DNA of 64,000 bases from Chondrilla cf. caribensis. Lineage: Eukaryota > Porifera > Demospongiae > Chondrillida > Chondrillidae. The notes below the pieces were generated by a model. That model was not told the origin of the DNA. It made no database searches and saw nothing but the letters and a program-made list of their open reading frames with translations. Location of the stretch: the NCBI GenBank assembly GCA_964020155.1, contig OZ026568.1:515001-579000 (forward strand). The letters are read 5' to 3'. A program made the translations under genes and the position numbers. Shown here piece after piece: positions 22,106 to 36,100 of the stretch (position 1 is its first letter; each line of letters begins with the position of its first letter).

Positions 22106-23144
22106 TATATAGCTTTTCAAAATATTAATGAACTTAACAAAATCAAGCACGCAGGCCCCCACACATACACATGCAGTGTATTGTGACCATACATACTGAA
22201 GGGGGGTTCTTCAGTCACTGATTGAATTCTAATCTATTAATAATATAAGTATAATAAACATATTGGTGCTAAGATAATGCATCATAAACTATAATACACA
22301 TAGACACTGCAAATATCATAATTATATTATAATATATATGCTATACTGTTTGCATGTACTGTATAAATTGTTATTTCATTATTTAAACATTACAGTACTT
22401 ATGCATCAATTGATATTACTCAAAATATTGTAAACCTTTATGGTACATTTTGTACATTTCAAAGAATAGACCATATGCATAGTTACACCCACCGTTCACA
22501 ATAATAGGCCTAGGGTCACTGGTGAATGTGTTTGCCTGAATGTATGGAGTAGCATAGGTAGTTGTGAGGGAATTGCGTTTTTTGCCAGCTACTGCAATTG
22601 TGGCCTGACTTGAGGCTTTCTTGAAGGAACACTACTTGTCAAAGGACATAGGACCCTATACCAGTTGAAAGAGTGGTAATTATCTTTGAAACTGAGGATT
22701 TTCAGTACACAGCTGAAGCAAAGCTATTTGTAGACCTCACCATTGATCAAGTACTGAAGTTCTAGGACTTGCGATCGATTAGGTACGTAGATGTAAAAGA
22801 GTGTCCCCATTGGGCTAGATGCCAGCTAGATACCAATAAATTGTGTAATTTCAGGTATCTCAAAACTGTACCATGCATATATATTGGTAGGAGTGTGAAT
22901 TCAATAAGTGTTGCAAGTTAACTACATTTTGTTTGGGTATATACCTTACATTAGCTGTTCAACTGTAGTTGCTGTACAATGTTCTAATTGAAGCAATGTG
23001 TTCAGTTATGTCAGTAATACAATTATTACATCATTATTTTGATATTTTGATTGCAGTGTTATTATTTGTTAGTGTTACTAGGGTACACGTCATGCATCAT
23101 ATGTATTTTGTGCACATATGATGCATATATTGGATCGACAGACA

Positions 23145-24108
23145 GGCAGCACATGCTAGAAACCAATACTGCTACAAGAATGTGACCGCTGAACTGACCT
23201 AAGCTATGGAGGAATGGGAAAGGTTTCCCCATGAGGGGACTTCAGGTCTTGTTAGCACCACTTCATCCATGACATTGCACCTATCGTCTGAGACAATTAC
23301 TGCCAAAAATGTCCCTATACACCCCTCCTCCGATCCCTATAGGTTGTACTGTGTACACTCACAGGTGTTTGCATATGGTATACAGTGGAACCTCTCTATT
23401 ACAAACCTCTGAATAGCAGAAACCTCTATAATAAGGACGCCATTCTGTGTCCCAGTGTAGTACTGTGGTATACTAAATGACCTCTGAATTGAGGAAACCT
23501 CTGTAATAAGGACTAAAGTCAAGGTCCCAAAGTGTCCGTAATAGAGAGGTTCCATTGTATACTAAATCTTGGATACATGTAATTTGAAAATACATACTTT
23601 TAAAACTCACGATCAACACACGATATCTGCTATCATATTCAGTTTGTCTAAGATGGTCAGGGGCCTCATGGGTTCAGGGGTTTGATGGATCACTGTGATC
23701 CAGACACAAGTGATGATCTCATTTCTAAGGGAAGTACAACTCCTATCAGATTGGAGTCAACTCTGTATGAGTGTGTGCGTGTGTACGTGTTTGTGCTTGT
23801 ATATGTACATACCTCTCTATATATTTTGTGTGTACTATCTGGTTCGTGTAGGGATTATTAGGGATGAAATGAAGAGTCTATTCACTAATGGTGGCAACCA
23901 ATCTCGAGTTGATACTATGATCCATTGTTTACTCCTGCGTATGAGCCGAAATTTCCTTATCCTAATTTGGAAGCAAATGCTAGAAGGATTTGCAATGGAG
24001 ACAGTTTCTGCCTCTTTGACATAGCAGTAACAAACAGAATAGACAAAGGGATATCTACACTGCATGAGGACCAGGACTATGATAGGCGTGTTGAACCATC
24101 ACTACCAA
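23145..24108 (+). pseudogene. Relics of AMOP exon 6, VWD exon 7 and post-VWD exon 8
   Basis: 23145-23345 aligns with gene D exon 6 (AACCAATACTGCTACAAGAA, then GGTTTCCCCATGAGGGGAC) but has stops and frameshifts. A 3' remnant of the VWD exon lies at about 23640-23766 (AGGGAAGTACAACTCC, GGAGTCAACTCT) and lacks most of the domain. Exon 8 is at 23852-24108, with acceptor and donor kept. It is 257 nt instead of 258 because one base is missing near 23905, which breaks the frame. A pogo-like MITE (23381-23559) sits between the first two. This is the dead upstream part of a lost gene copy whose 3' cassette (25128-26339) survives. Confidence 0.8.
23381..23559. mobile_element. Pogo/Tigger-like MITE
   Basis: TACAGTGGAACCTCTCTATT at the left pairs with AATAGAGAGGTTCCATTGTA at the right, flanked by TA. 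CAGTG-AACCTC termini are typical of pogo-type Tc1/mariner non-autonomous elements. Confidence 0.72.
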
Positions 24109-24237
24109 GTAAGCAAAGCATCACCAGCTAGTGGTATGGATTAGGATGTTTCACACTAATATGTATCCTCAAACAGTTCAGTTGTTGTCCATATGATATA
24201 CAGTACTCTCACATATTACATATACATGTACATGTGT

Positions 24238-24278
24238 GTCTAATGTGTGTGTGCGTGTGCGTGTGTGTGTGCACGCGC

Positions 24279-24312
<34 letters not shown>

Positions 24313-24343
24313 ATGCGTGCGTGCATTTGTGCATGTGTGTGTT
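24238..24343. repeat. (TG)n / (GC-TG) microsatellite
   Basis: Mixed TG and CG dinucleotide tract. Confidence 0.9.
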
Positions 24344-24344
24344 A

Positions 24345-24965
<621 letters not shown>

Positions 24966-25127
24966 GCTTTGTGAGCACATGGTCAATGTGCTACTGATGT
25001 ACACTAATATTATTATGTATACAACCAAGCAGCAATACCACCTGTTGTAGCATACATATATATGGCTTGGACGAAGCCTGGTTGTGAGAGATGGTAACTT
25101 GAAATTGACCTTGTGTTTCCATTTCAG

Positions 25128-26339
25128 TTGTATGCAATCCGGAATGTGGACATGGACTGTGTGTGGAGAATGATACATGTAGTTGTGACCTTGGATACAA
25201 AGGGAAACTCTGTACTGAATCAGGTGTACCATATTGCAGTACATGTAATACTATAGTGGTCATGTGTATGGTATGCACATATGTGCATTGCATACCGTAC
25301 AGTGCAGTAAAGCCAGAGTATATTACATATGGAGTGTACACATCATTGCGTACATTGTATACACCACCAAACAGTTGTCAGTAGCATATTTCAACTCGAA
25401 TTTCCTTCTCATACTACTATGATCGAGTACATTTTATTATTCAATCTTTTGTGTGTTTACTGTTATGTGTTTGGCAGCAAGCACCTACATCAGCAACCTC
25501 CTGTATGGCTGCTGTGTAAACCATTCTGTTTTGGATTGTGAATTGTATGGCATAACAACTAACCACTGTGTACTCACATGTTCAATGTACTCATAGCCTG
25601 CATACACAAGGCAAACTGTATGGTAGGGCATTTTAATCGATATGTGATATGTCAACCACATGTGTGTACAACTTGGCATTGTTTGCATGCAGATGTCGGT
25701 CCTTGCAATGTAAACATTTGTCAGAATGGAGGAAGGTGTACCAGAGTGTTGGAAACACAAAGGTGTGACTGTAGGGAGGGGTACGTCGGGGACAGGTGTG
25801 AAACAGGTAAAGACCAACTACACACACATGCATACAAATCATTTCAACATAATGTTATGTAGTACATGTCAATTAGTAGTGAGTGTTTAATATGTAAACT
25901 AATAAAATGTGAGATATGAAATGTAACTGGATCTTATGAATCAAACCTACTGTACGCGTAACCATGTGAACTTGATCAATGGTTAAACTACTTTCTCAAC
26001 TTCTTCTGTTTTGTAGCCACGGCAACTCCTAAAGTTAGTTTTCTACCATGGTCATCATCCAGTGTACTACTGGAGTGGAGTGTACAAGCCATCCATAGGA
26101 TTGAAATGTTCCATGTGACCATGTTTGACGTCACAGCAAGGAATACAGAGGACTTGGATCTTGTTTTCGAGAGAGAGCTACCACCACAAACAACTCAATA
26201 TCGGTTGAGTACAATTCCTGATCGGCGATACTTTGTGCAGGTGGAAGCCAGGGTTGGTGGTCGCTATGGCACCCCAGGAACTGTAGAAGTTGTACTGTAC
26301 ATCAAGCATATCAAATGTGGACTGGTTACTTTGAGGTGA
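25128..26339 (+). CDS. Intact partial 3' cassette (EGF, EGF, FN3) of gene A type
   Basis: Three exons with good acceptors and compatible phases: 25128-25223, 25693-25806 and 26017-26339. They encode CNPECGHGLCVENDTCSC-type EGF, a second EGF (CNVNICQNGGRC), and an FN3-like domain (SSVLLEWSVQAIHRIEM, YFVQVEARVGGRYG). The last exon ends with an unusual tail (VVLYIKHIKCGLVTLR and stop) drawn from a fold-back repeat. There is no first exon, promoter or signal peptide, and the exon upstream is frameshifted. Because the incoming phase is 1, these exons could serve as alternative 3' exons of gene A transcripts. Otherwise they are an untranscribed remnant. Confidence 0.6.
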
Positions 26340-26460
26340 AGGTTGGATGACTTCAGCTACAGTACCTACAAATGACACCTTGGGGAGGAATCATGTAGCT
26401 GAAGTCACCCAACCATCACCTCAAAGTAACCAGTCCACATTTGATATGCTTGATGCACAG
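26296..26460. repeat. Fold-back repeat overlapping the 3' end of the FN3 exon
   Basis: Arms of about 65 nt (TGTACATCAAGCATATCAAA on the left, TTTGATATGCTTGATGCACA on the right) around a short loop. The left arm is coding: it supplies the final residues and stop of the cassette. Copies are at 27566-27723 and 28771-28927, and arm-only copies at about 16893 and 17730. Confidence 0.8.
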
Positions 26461-26577
26461 TGTGTTGTGACCATACTAGCTCTAGCCTTGTAATCTGATA
26501 TGTACAGCACTGCATGACAACATTATTGAGGGTGGGTTCCTTAAACTGAGAATGTGCATATTATTCTATATAAATGC

Positions 26578-26598
26578 ATGTGTGTGCGCACGTGTGTG

Positions 26599-26636
<38 letters not shown>

Positions 26637-26758
26637 TGTGTGTGTGTGTGTGTGTACATGCGTATGTGTGTGTGTGTGTGTGTGTGCGTGTGGTGTGTGT
26701 GTGTGTGTGTGTGTGCGTGCGTGTGTGCGTGCGTGCGTGCGTGCGTGCGTGTGTGTGT
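26578..26758. repeat. (TG)n microsatellite, highly interrupted
   Basis: TG tract with many CG and AT interruptions; the counterpart in the next unit is pure. Confidence 0.95.
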
Positions 26759-26926
26759 CAAGTGTTATAATTACGAACACATGATCAAATGTGCTACTGA
26801 TGTACTCTAACATTCATATGTATACAACCAAGCAGCAATACCACCTGTTGTGACATATGTATGGTTCGGATGGAGCCTGGTTGTGAGAGGTGGTAACTTG
26901 ATATTGACCTTGTGTTTCCATTTCAG

Positions 26927-27609
26927 ATGTATGCAATCCGAAATGTGGACATGGACTGTGTGTGGAGAATGATATATGTAGTTGTGAATACAAAGGGAAA
27001 CTCTGTACTCAATCAGGTGTGCCATATTGCACTACAAGTACAGTGGTCATGTGTACGGTATTCACAGGTATGTATTGCATACGGGACTGTAACAGTACTG
27101 TGAATACAATGTGGAGTATGTATGTACATAATGCATGAGTGTACATTACTGTGACAATGCAGGGATGTTATATGTACAGAATGTACATATAACATATGTA
27201 CAATTCATTGCATACATTGTATACAATACCAAATGGTTGTCAGTGACAGACTCTGACTCTTCCTTTCATTAATAATATTCATTACTGTTGAATTTCATTC
27301 CCATACCACTGTAATAGTTCATTGTGTTATTCTATATTTTGTGTGTTTACTGTACAAGCCATCCATAGGATTGAAATGTTCCGTGTGACCATGTTTGACG
27401 TCACAGCAAGGAATACAGAGGACTTGGATCTTGTTTTCGAGAGAGAGCTACCACCACAAACAACTCAATATCGGTTGAGTACAATTCCTGATCGGCGATA
27501 CTTTGTGCAGGTGGAAGCCAGGGTTGGTGGTCACTATGGCACCCCAGGAACTGTAGAAGTTGTACTGTACATCAAGCATATCAAATGTGGACTGGTTACT
27601 TTGAGGTGA
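26927..27609 (+). pseudogene. Truncated cassette, unit 1: EGF exon and headless FN3 exon
   Basis: The EGF exon (26927-27016) is 90 nt instead of 96 because two codons after CSC are missing, so the EGF consensus lacks its aromatic-glycine step. It keeps an acceptor, a donor and an open frame. The second EGF exon and the start of the FN3 exon are deleted. Intron sequence TGTGTGTTTACTGT runs straight into exon sequence TGTACAAGCC near 27352, with short microhomology. The FN3 remnant is open to its stop at 27607-27609 but has no normal acceptor. Probably non-functional. Confidence 0.7.
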
Positions 27610-27840
27610 AGGTTGGATGATTTCAGCTACTACAAATGACACCTTGGGGAGGATTCATGTAGCTGAAGTCATCCAACCATCACCTCAAAGTAACCAGTCC
27701 ACATTTGATATGCTTGATGTACAGTGTGTTGTGACCATACTAGCTCTAGCCTTGTAATCTGATATGTACAGCACTGCATGACAACATTATTGAGGGTGGG
27801 TTCCTTAAACTGAGAATGTACTTATTGTTCTATATAAATG

Positions 27841-27964
<124 letters not shown>

Positions 27965-28131
27965 AAGTGTTATAATTGCGAACACATGATCAAATGTGCT
28001 ACTGATGTACTCTAACATTCATATGTATACAACCAAGCAGCAATACCACCTGTTGTGACATATGTATGGTTCGGATGGAGCCTGGTTGTGAGAGGTGGTA
28101 ACTTGATATTGACCTTGTGTTTCCATTTCAG

Positions 28132-28814
28132 ATGTATGCAATCCGAAATGTGGACATGGACTGTGTGTGGAGAATGATATATGTAGTTGTGAATACAAAG
28201 GGAAACTCTGTACTCAATCAGGTGTGCCATATTGCACTACAAGTACAGTGGTCATGTGTACGGTATTCACAGGTATGTATTGCATACGGGACTGTAACAG
28301 TACTGTGAATACAATGTGGAGTATGTATGTACATAATGCATGAGTGTACATTACTGTGACAATGCAGGGATGTTATATGTACAGAATGTACATATAACAT
28401 ATGTACAATTCATTGCATACATTGTATACAATACCAAATGGTTGTCAGTGACAGACTCTGATTCTTCCTTTCATTAATAATATTCATTACTGTTGAATTT
28501 CATTCCCATACCACTGTAATAGTTCATTGTGTTATTCTATATTTTGTGTGTTTACTGTACAAGCCATCCATAGGATTGAAATGTTCCGTGTGACCATGTT
28601 TGACGTCACAGCAAGGAATACAGAGGACTTGGATCTTGTTTTCGAGAGAGAGCTACCACCACAAACAACTCAATATCGGTTGAGTACAATTCCTGATCGG
28701 CGATACTTTGTGCAGGTGGAAGCCAGGGTTGGTGGTCACTATGGCACCCCAGGAACTGTTGAAGTTGTACTGTACATCAAGCATATCAAATGTGGACTGG
28801 TTACTTTGAGGTGA
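28132..28814 (+). pseudogene. Truncated cassette, unit 2: EGF exon and headless FN3 exon
   Basis: Copy of 26927-27609 shifted by 1205 nt: EGF exon 28132-28221 and FN3 remnant from about 28557 to the stop at 28812-28814. It shares the two-codon deletion in EGF and the same intron-to-exon fusion, so both changes predate the duplication. Confidence 0.7.
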
Positions 28815-28929
28815 AGGTTGGATGATTTCAGCTACTACAAATGACACCTTGGGGAGGATTCATGTAGCTGAAGTCATCCAACCTTCACCTCAAAGTAACC
28901 AGTCCACATTTGATATGCTTGATGCACAG

Positions 28930-29322
28930 CATGTTGTGAGCACACTAGCTCTAGCCTTGTAATCTGATATGTACAGCAGTGCATGACAACATTATTGAGG
29001 ATGGGTTTCTTTAACCAAGAAGGTATTGTATTATTCGAAGGTTGCAGATAATAGCAGTATGGTGTTTAGCATGCTAGGAGGTGTGTAGCCCATGTAATCT
29101 GACATGTGGTTGCATATTAATATGAGTTCTTCAAACTGAGCATGCTCATATTATTCAATAGTTTTAGATAACAGCAGTACACAGTAGTGTGTTTAATGTG
29201 TCAGGATGCTTGTAGTCCATGTAGTTTGACATGTGGTTGTTGCCCTGAAGGGTAGTGTGTGTGGTAATGTATACAGGCTATTTTTGTGTGTGTGTTTGCA
29301 GGGGTGTATCTGGCTTTTTATG

Positions 29323-29377
<55 letters not shown>

Positions 29378-30117
29378 TGTTTATTTTCCCTTTCTCTCTC
29401 TGTTTTAATATCTGAGAGAAATATGTTATATAAACTTACACACAGTAATGCATGATCAATAATATCATTGGTAGAGTAAGGATATATGGAAATACTGTAG
29501 TTATTATAGCATATGCAATGGAGAGGTAATGTGTTAACCTGTTTATTACAACTATAGTAACATAAAATTTAACCTCCAATGCAGGGCCAAAGAATCCTCT
29601 TGAAAGGTTCATATAAGTTCACCAAAAGTGCTTCATATTAAGATCAGTCTTTTGATTAGTGTGATGAAAAATAGTTAGCAAGATTTCGAACACTTCATTA
29701 ATACACAATAATTGATGTTCTTACCCCCAATATAGACTGAAGATATATGTCTAACTGTCATATGATGTCCGAAAGTTTTTGTATATAGCTCATAATTATT
29801 ATTAGTATAAATAAGTAAATAATTACTGTATCTGTATATATTTGAGTGGGTAAATATAATTGCATGTCATGAATTATAATGTGTGAGTGTGTACAATAAT
29901 ATTATGCATAAGTGTGTACATGTATATGCACTGCATTTATGTGGGTTATGATGGAACAACATCTATTCACAGTATGTACAATCATTTTTAGACTAAGTCC
30001 AAGACTAAATTGTGTGGCTCTATGGTATTACCTATGTAATACCACAGAATCTTAGAAACCCTATACTACACACAAGTAATATGAATCTGTCAAGTATCAA
30101 TCAATCTAGGCTTTATG
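28930..30117. other. Intergenic DNA upstream of gene B
   Basis: Contains a TG tract (29325-29376) and AT-rich DNA. No gene or clear transposon was recognised. The first part (to about 29280) still resembles DNA downstream of the other cassettes. Confidence 0.55.
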
Positions 30118-30125
30118 TATATAAG
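30118..30125 (+). promoter_or_regulatory. TATA box of gene B
   Basis: TATATAAG 47 nt before the first ATG (30172), implying a short 5' UTR. Gene D has the same octamer. Confidence 0.55.
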
Positions 30126-30171
30126 GCATGTGCTTGCTATAGAATTCATCTGACCAAAAGGCAGATTCTAT

Positions 30172-33100
30172 ATGGCAGAAGAATCCAGAATGCAGTCCCT
30201 CAGCAGAGTTTTGGCCTCATTCTTTGTTCTATTCACCTGCTGTTCTTCCATTCCTGTAACTGAGTTTATCGGCTTTCCTTTCAACACGTGTAACCAGGAA
30301 CATGGGATATTTCCATCCAATGATGATAACTACATCACTGTTGGACTCACAAGAGGAGTGGAAGTGAATGGAATGCTGTACAACAATATTCATGTAAGAT
30401 TCAATTATTGAGGAGATGTTCATTATGTAATAGTATCACCTGTTTCGAGAGTAATGTGTCTAATACTGTACAAAATGAGAGAACCATACCTTACAAAGTA
30501 AACCATGCCGCTTCTTAAACTGTCCCCCTGAACCATTGGCATGCAAGACAAAGCTGTTCCATGTCACTCCAAAGGAAGTCTCGTATAAATAAGTGATTTG
30601 ACTTTAGCTTTAGTAAATGATGATGGCTTTGAGGAACTGACCAAATGACACTGTCCCCATAATAAAACTGCATCAGCACAGTGAACATCTCTCAATTACT
30701 CCAAGGGTCATCCTCCTCTTAATTCTGTGACTAGTCTAGTAGATACCAGTAACATTTCGGGATAATTCAAAGGTGTTCAATGCAAGGACATTGATGTGAA
30801 CAGCTCAATCCCTCAACTTCAAATGTCACCGTTACAGTATTATAATACTAATGTATACTAATAATTGTTTTACTGTTACATTAGGTATATATACGTAGTT
30901 GTGACTTAGTACAATTCTATTGGATTTTTGTTAGGTTTAGCCATATCATAGCATTTAATATTAATCTCACAATTAACAGGCAATTATTTGATACTGCATT
31001 GTAAACGATGCAATATTATGTAGATTGCACTGCCAGTATCTTTGAAGAACACCCATGCAATACAAATATTATACTTTCAATATACTATTGATTGTGTTGA
31101 ACATGGTTAATAACTTAATTGTGGCCTGTTATTGATGTAAAATTTGAATTTAAATCAATATTATATTATTATAGTCTTATGTTTTCATCTACAATGCATT
31201 GTTACACATCTACAGATCAACAACAATGGTGTCCTAAATTTCAAAAAACACACCACTGCACATGTACCTCAGCCATTTCCCATAAATGGAACTGAGTACA
31301 TTGCTCCATTCTGGACTGATATTGACACCAGACACTGTCAAGGAATAATCAACACTGTTTTCTTTAGAGAATTTACTGAGGCTAATTCCGATAGTTTTCA
31401 GAGCATTAACAAGATAGTGGACTCCTCCCCGGACTTTCAAGTCCTTATTGGATGTGCTCAAGAGTCATTCAACACCAAGTGGGCCTTTGTTGTGACTTGG
31501 AGGGAGGTTAGGTACTATGGTGGCGGTTGTGACAAGGTAAAGTCTACAAGGTACTGTAAAGTGCATATAGCAAACATTGCCATAGAAAAGGCACCATTGT
31601 ACTAACAATTTATTGTGTATGAATCCATGATCATTGTATACTTTCCAAACACTTAGCCATTGCAATTTTTTTTGTTTATGATACAACTGATCTGAAGTGA
31701 TTAAGACATGGGTGACAAGACATATGACTCAAAATGCTGCATGGGTATTGAGGATGCTTGGTGCACTCTGGACTTTTTAGGCAGTTTATGTGTCACTAGC
31801 TGACTTGCCTGCTTTTGGGAGACAACCCAGTGTGAAGTTGTCAAAAGTGTTTTAAGTTGCCAATAACAGCAACTACAAAATATGTAGTTGAAGCTGCTTG
31901 TTATATAATTAATTCATATGTGTGAATATTATGTTAATGATGCTAACTCTTTCTCTTCTCTTCATAATTTATGATTCAGTACAATGACTTCCAGGCAGTG
32001 ATAGCAACAAATGGTTCACTGACATTTGCCATTATGAACTATGCCAGAGTTGATGTTGGTAGCAGACCTCCCATGGTGGGAGTCAATGCTGGAGATGGTA
32101 CTAACTTCCGTACCCACCCCAATGCCATGACAGCTGATATATACAATATATCAACTAAACCAGGCAACACTGATGAACTTGGACAGTGGGTCTACCGCAT
32201 TGATGTCATTAATAATAGTGTGGTTCCCAGTAAACGATTGAGACCCCGTGCTAGTAAGTATACTCATATTATATAGATATTTAAGCACACTAAGCATTGT
32301 AAGACTTGTTCATCATGTCAATGTCTTTGCTTTCTCAATTCACAATAGAGCCAAATTTGATTCCAATTTATTCCATGTAGGTAAGATAAAGCTTGTACCT
32401 GGCGTTGGCACAGTCTTTGGAGGCACTGCTGTACGTGTTTCTGGTACTTGTGCCCAAGATCCACAGAATATAAAGTGCTCCTTTGGTCATCAAATAGTGA
32501 ATGGACGTTACCTACAGACTGAGTACCAGTTCTTGTGTGTGTCTCCTGAGTTTCAAGACCGCAAAGTGGGTAGGATTCCCTTTAGTCTGACTTTCAATGA
32601 TGGTGGCAAGACAGTCACAGTTAGAAGTAGTTTCTACAAAAGTGAGGCATACTTCTTAGTACACCTCTGCAAAATATAGTCCATTTACATGTCTCATTTT
32701 CTTATCTCATATGTATATTTGTGCATACACTCTAGTTTATCATGATGGAGGAGTTTTATTTGGTTCGAATTCAAACCAATTTCCTATTTCCTTTTGGAAA
32801 AATACAACTGTAACTTGGAATCCCAATTTCTTGCCCATAAGAAATCCCCAAGATTACAATGTTGACATTGAACTTAATGAATTGATGATTAATGGTTCTT
32901 TTAAGTACGTAACAACTCTGTTAAGAAATGCCCCTAACTCTGGTTCAGCTGCTGTCACAGTGCCAAAATTTAAAACCAGCAGATCCATAATTCTTGGGCT
33001 TTTTAAGGTCACACAATCTCATGCCAGAGGTAAAAGACAAGTTGGTGGTGATGCAATACCTGCAGAATGGCTTCCTACTGTTGTACAAGCTGGTATAGAC

Positions 33101-36100
33101 AAACAGAATTTTGACTGTAGTACATGGTTGGAGTCTGAACCAGATGGTACAGATCTTTTAGAAGAGGTTCATCCATGTCCACCAACAAAGGACCAGTGTG
33201 ATTTACCAAATAGTAACTTTGGAGAACGTTTCAATTGCTTTGGTAGTGATTTTGATATAGAGAAATTTCATCCCTACTACCAACGTCGAGCTGACATATG
33301 CTATACTCAGAGTGCTCCAAGGTGAGTATATGTACTACTATATATATATATTATAATAGTACTACTATATACTTAAATACATTATAATTTGATATATACA
33401 GTGAAACCTCTCTAATCCGACACTCAATGGAACCTGAGAATAATGTTGGATTAGGAGGTTGTTGGATTATGGAGTGCCTCTTACCATACTTATGTATGGT
33501 GACTGTACCTCATATAATGGTTGGATTAGGGAGAATGTTGGATTATAGAGGTGTCGGATTAGCGAGGTTTCACTGTACATGTATTCTCTTAGAGAATACA
33601 TGTATCAAATTGCAATGTATTTAATTTGTATATTTCTGAGTGTTAGTGAGGTTTAATGATCTTGACTTCCTTGACTTGGCTTCCAGTCTGTAACATTGAA
33701 ACCATGGGCTTATAATATTACATGGATACTGTACATGTATTTTAGTTTATGTAGATTATTCAACTCTTATGAAAACAGTACCTTAAAATGTAGCCTAAAT
33801 GTACTGTCACATATGGGTCCTTAATTGATTCCTCCCAATGTCACCAGCTTCGCCCCATACGTACCTTGATTTTGATGGATTGTCAAGCTGATGATAATAA
33901 TCCAAAGAAGAGACAGTTTCACTAGCAGGAGACGATAATGAGTTAGAAACTAATTCCATTTTGACAAAAAGAAAGTATGACTAATGCTCTACACAGAAGA
34001 CAAACATTGAAGTAAATATTAGTAGATTAATGAGTTTGGTAAATTACCCATTGGTAAATATTATAGTCAAGTCTTGTTTAAGACGAATTTGAGGGATCCA
34101 CAAAATAAGTTCTTATCATCAGTATCAATGAACATAATTATCAATCACTGCACTTTCACCTATGATATCGTGATGGCCTTTAAAATTAATAGACTATGTC
34201 AACCTGTGCTGCACTTGAAATCATTATACCCGAACTCAGTGGCGAGTTATTAAGCTTTTGTTTGAAGAACAGGTCCTGAAATAGGTGTGCTTTGAGATTG
34301 CATGAACTTCTGGATAAGATATTGAGTGCATTCTCTTTTTTGAAGGTGCAAAACTGGATTGCTTATATGCCTCTATGATATCCTCCTTATTCCTAATAGT
34401 CATTGATAGGATAGAGTTCCGAATGCTAAATGTCATGCAATTCTAACCTTAGAAATGCACATTCCTCAGACAGTTGTAGGATATAAGCATTTTTTGAAGT
34501 GAGAGAGTTTTTCTTTGCAGATATCATAATTGTTCGAAGTACAACAAATAAAGTAAACTAGTTGACACTACAATGATACAAAAACCAATAAAAACTGGGA
34601 AAATTGTTCGTGTAAGGCAGACATTCGTATTAAGGGTGTTCGTTTTAATGAGGTCCAACTGTAAGTTAAATTTATGAATGTAAGTGTATGGATTGGGATG
34701 GATGATTGTATTATCCATCTAGTTAAAATTTGATGTGTCATTATACAAAGTATATATCCTTCAAATATGATGACATTTAGTACGTATGAAGACTTCATTC
34801 AATGATATTAAATTATAATTATTATAACATATGATATTATATATTCCAATGGGATGTATAGAATGTAGAATAAAGGATGTATTAAATATAGTCAATTTGT
34901 TCTATCACATGTATATACACATTAAGCACAATGACATGTAATAAAGTTAAATGTGCAGTTTCTATTACCAGGTTTCCAGGATCAGAAGCTGGAAACCAAT
35001 GCTGCTACAAGGATGGTAATCTGTGTACGGAAGTAGGTTGTGGAGGAACAGTGGACAAAATCAGCCCACGAAGTGACGACCTTTGTGTAAAACACTACTA
35101 TGAAGACATCTTTCCAGCTATGCATTGCCCACCAGATCAAATGCCAAATTATATTGATAAAAGACCTATTGACGATGGTTCGCGTTTTCAACCACCTGAT
35201 CCCCCTGGTATGTATGTACACATACATTTCTATCATCATTGCTACATAGATCTGTTTGTGTTTTACCAACATGTATAGATCTTGCCTGCAAATAAATTAC
35301 TTTCATTCACCATATGTATACACAGGATTTTAAATCAATTTAATGTAGTACATAAATTATTAATTGAATCATGCTTAAAACTGATACACTAGCCATGGAA
35401 TAATTGTGCATGATACAAATATTACACTTGTAGCATGTTGTAATCATAAAATATCTCTCTTACTCCTTTTTGCAACTTATTTGCTCTACATATTATTATC
35501 ATTTTTTTTGCAGCTTGTGTGTATGGTGATCCCCATATTGTCACTCTGGATGGACACAAGTACACATTTAATGGAAAAGGAGAATTCACACTCATCGAGA
35601 CACAAAACGAGGATTTTGTTCTCCAAGGAAGAATGATCCAACCTACAGACAATAATGACAACAGCGCAGCCGCTACAGTGTTCTCGACAATTGTTGGCAA
35701 GGAAACCAACTCAGACACAGTTCAAATTGAGTTAGATCCATTCGATGGGCTTGTGGCACTGGTGAACGGAGAGGAGGTGAGCTTTGATGAACTCAATACA
35801 TTTGAGTTCAGAAATGTGACAGTCCGTAACCATGGAAACCAGACCATCTCGGCTACATTTGCATGTGGTGCTTATATCGAGGTTAAACAGGAGAACGACA
35901 TCATATCTGTCATGATAGTCAGTTTGTCTGAGGAGTTCAGGGGCCTCACACGTGGTTTGATGGGTAACTACAATGGGAACACAAGTGATGATCTCATTCC
36001 TAAGGGAAGTACAACTCCTATCAGCTTGGAATCAACTCTACAGGTCATACATGAGCAGTTTGGTGTTACATGTGAGTGATACAACAGTTTGTTAATGAGT

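Larger units (their letters stand above)
19527..23144. other. Repeat-filled intergenic DNA
   Basis: Contains TG/CA arrays, two fold-back MITEs (20213-20575 and 21774-22105) and a short MITE at 21287-21456. The part from about 22200 to 23140 is AT-rich sequence in which I recognise nothing. Confidence 0.6.
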
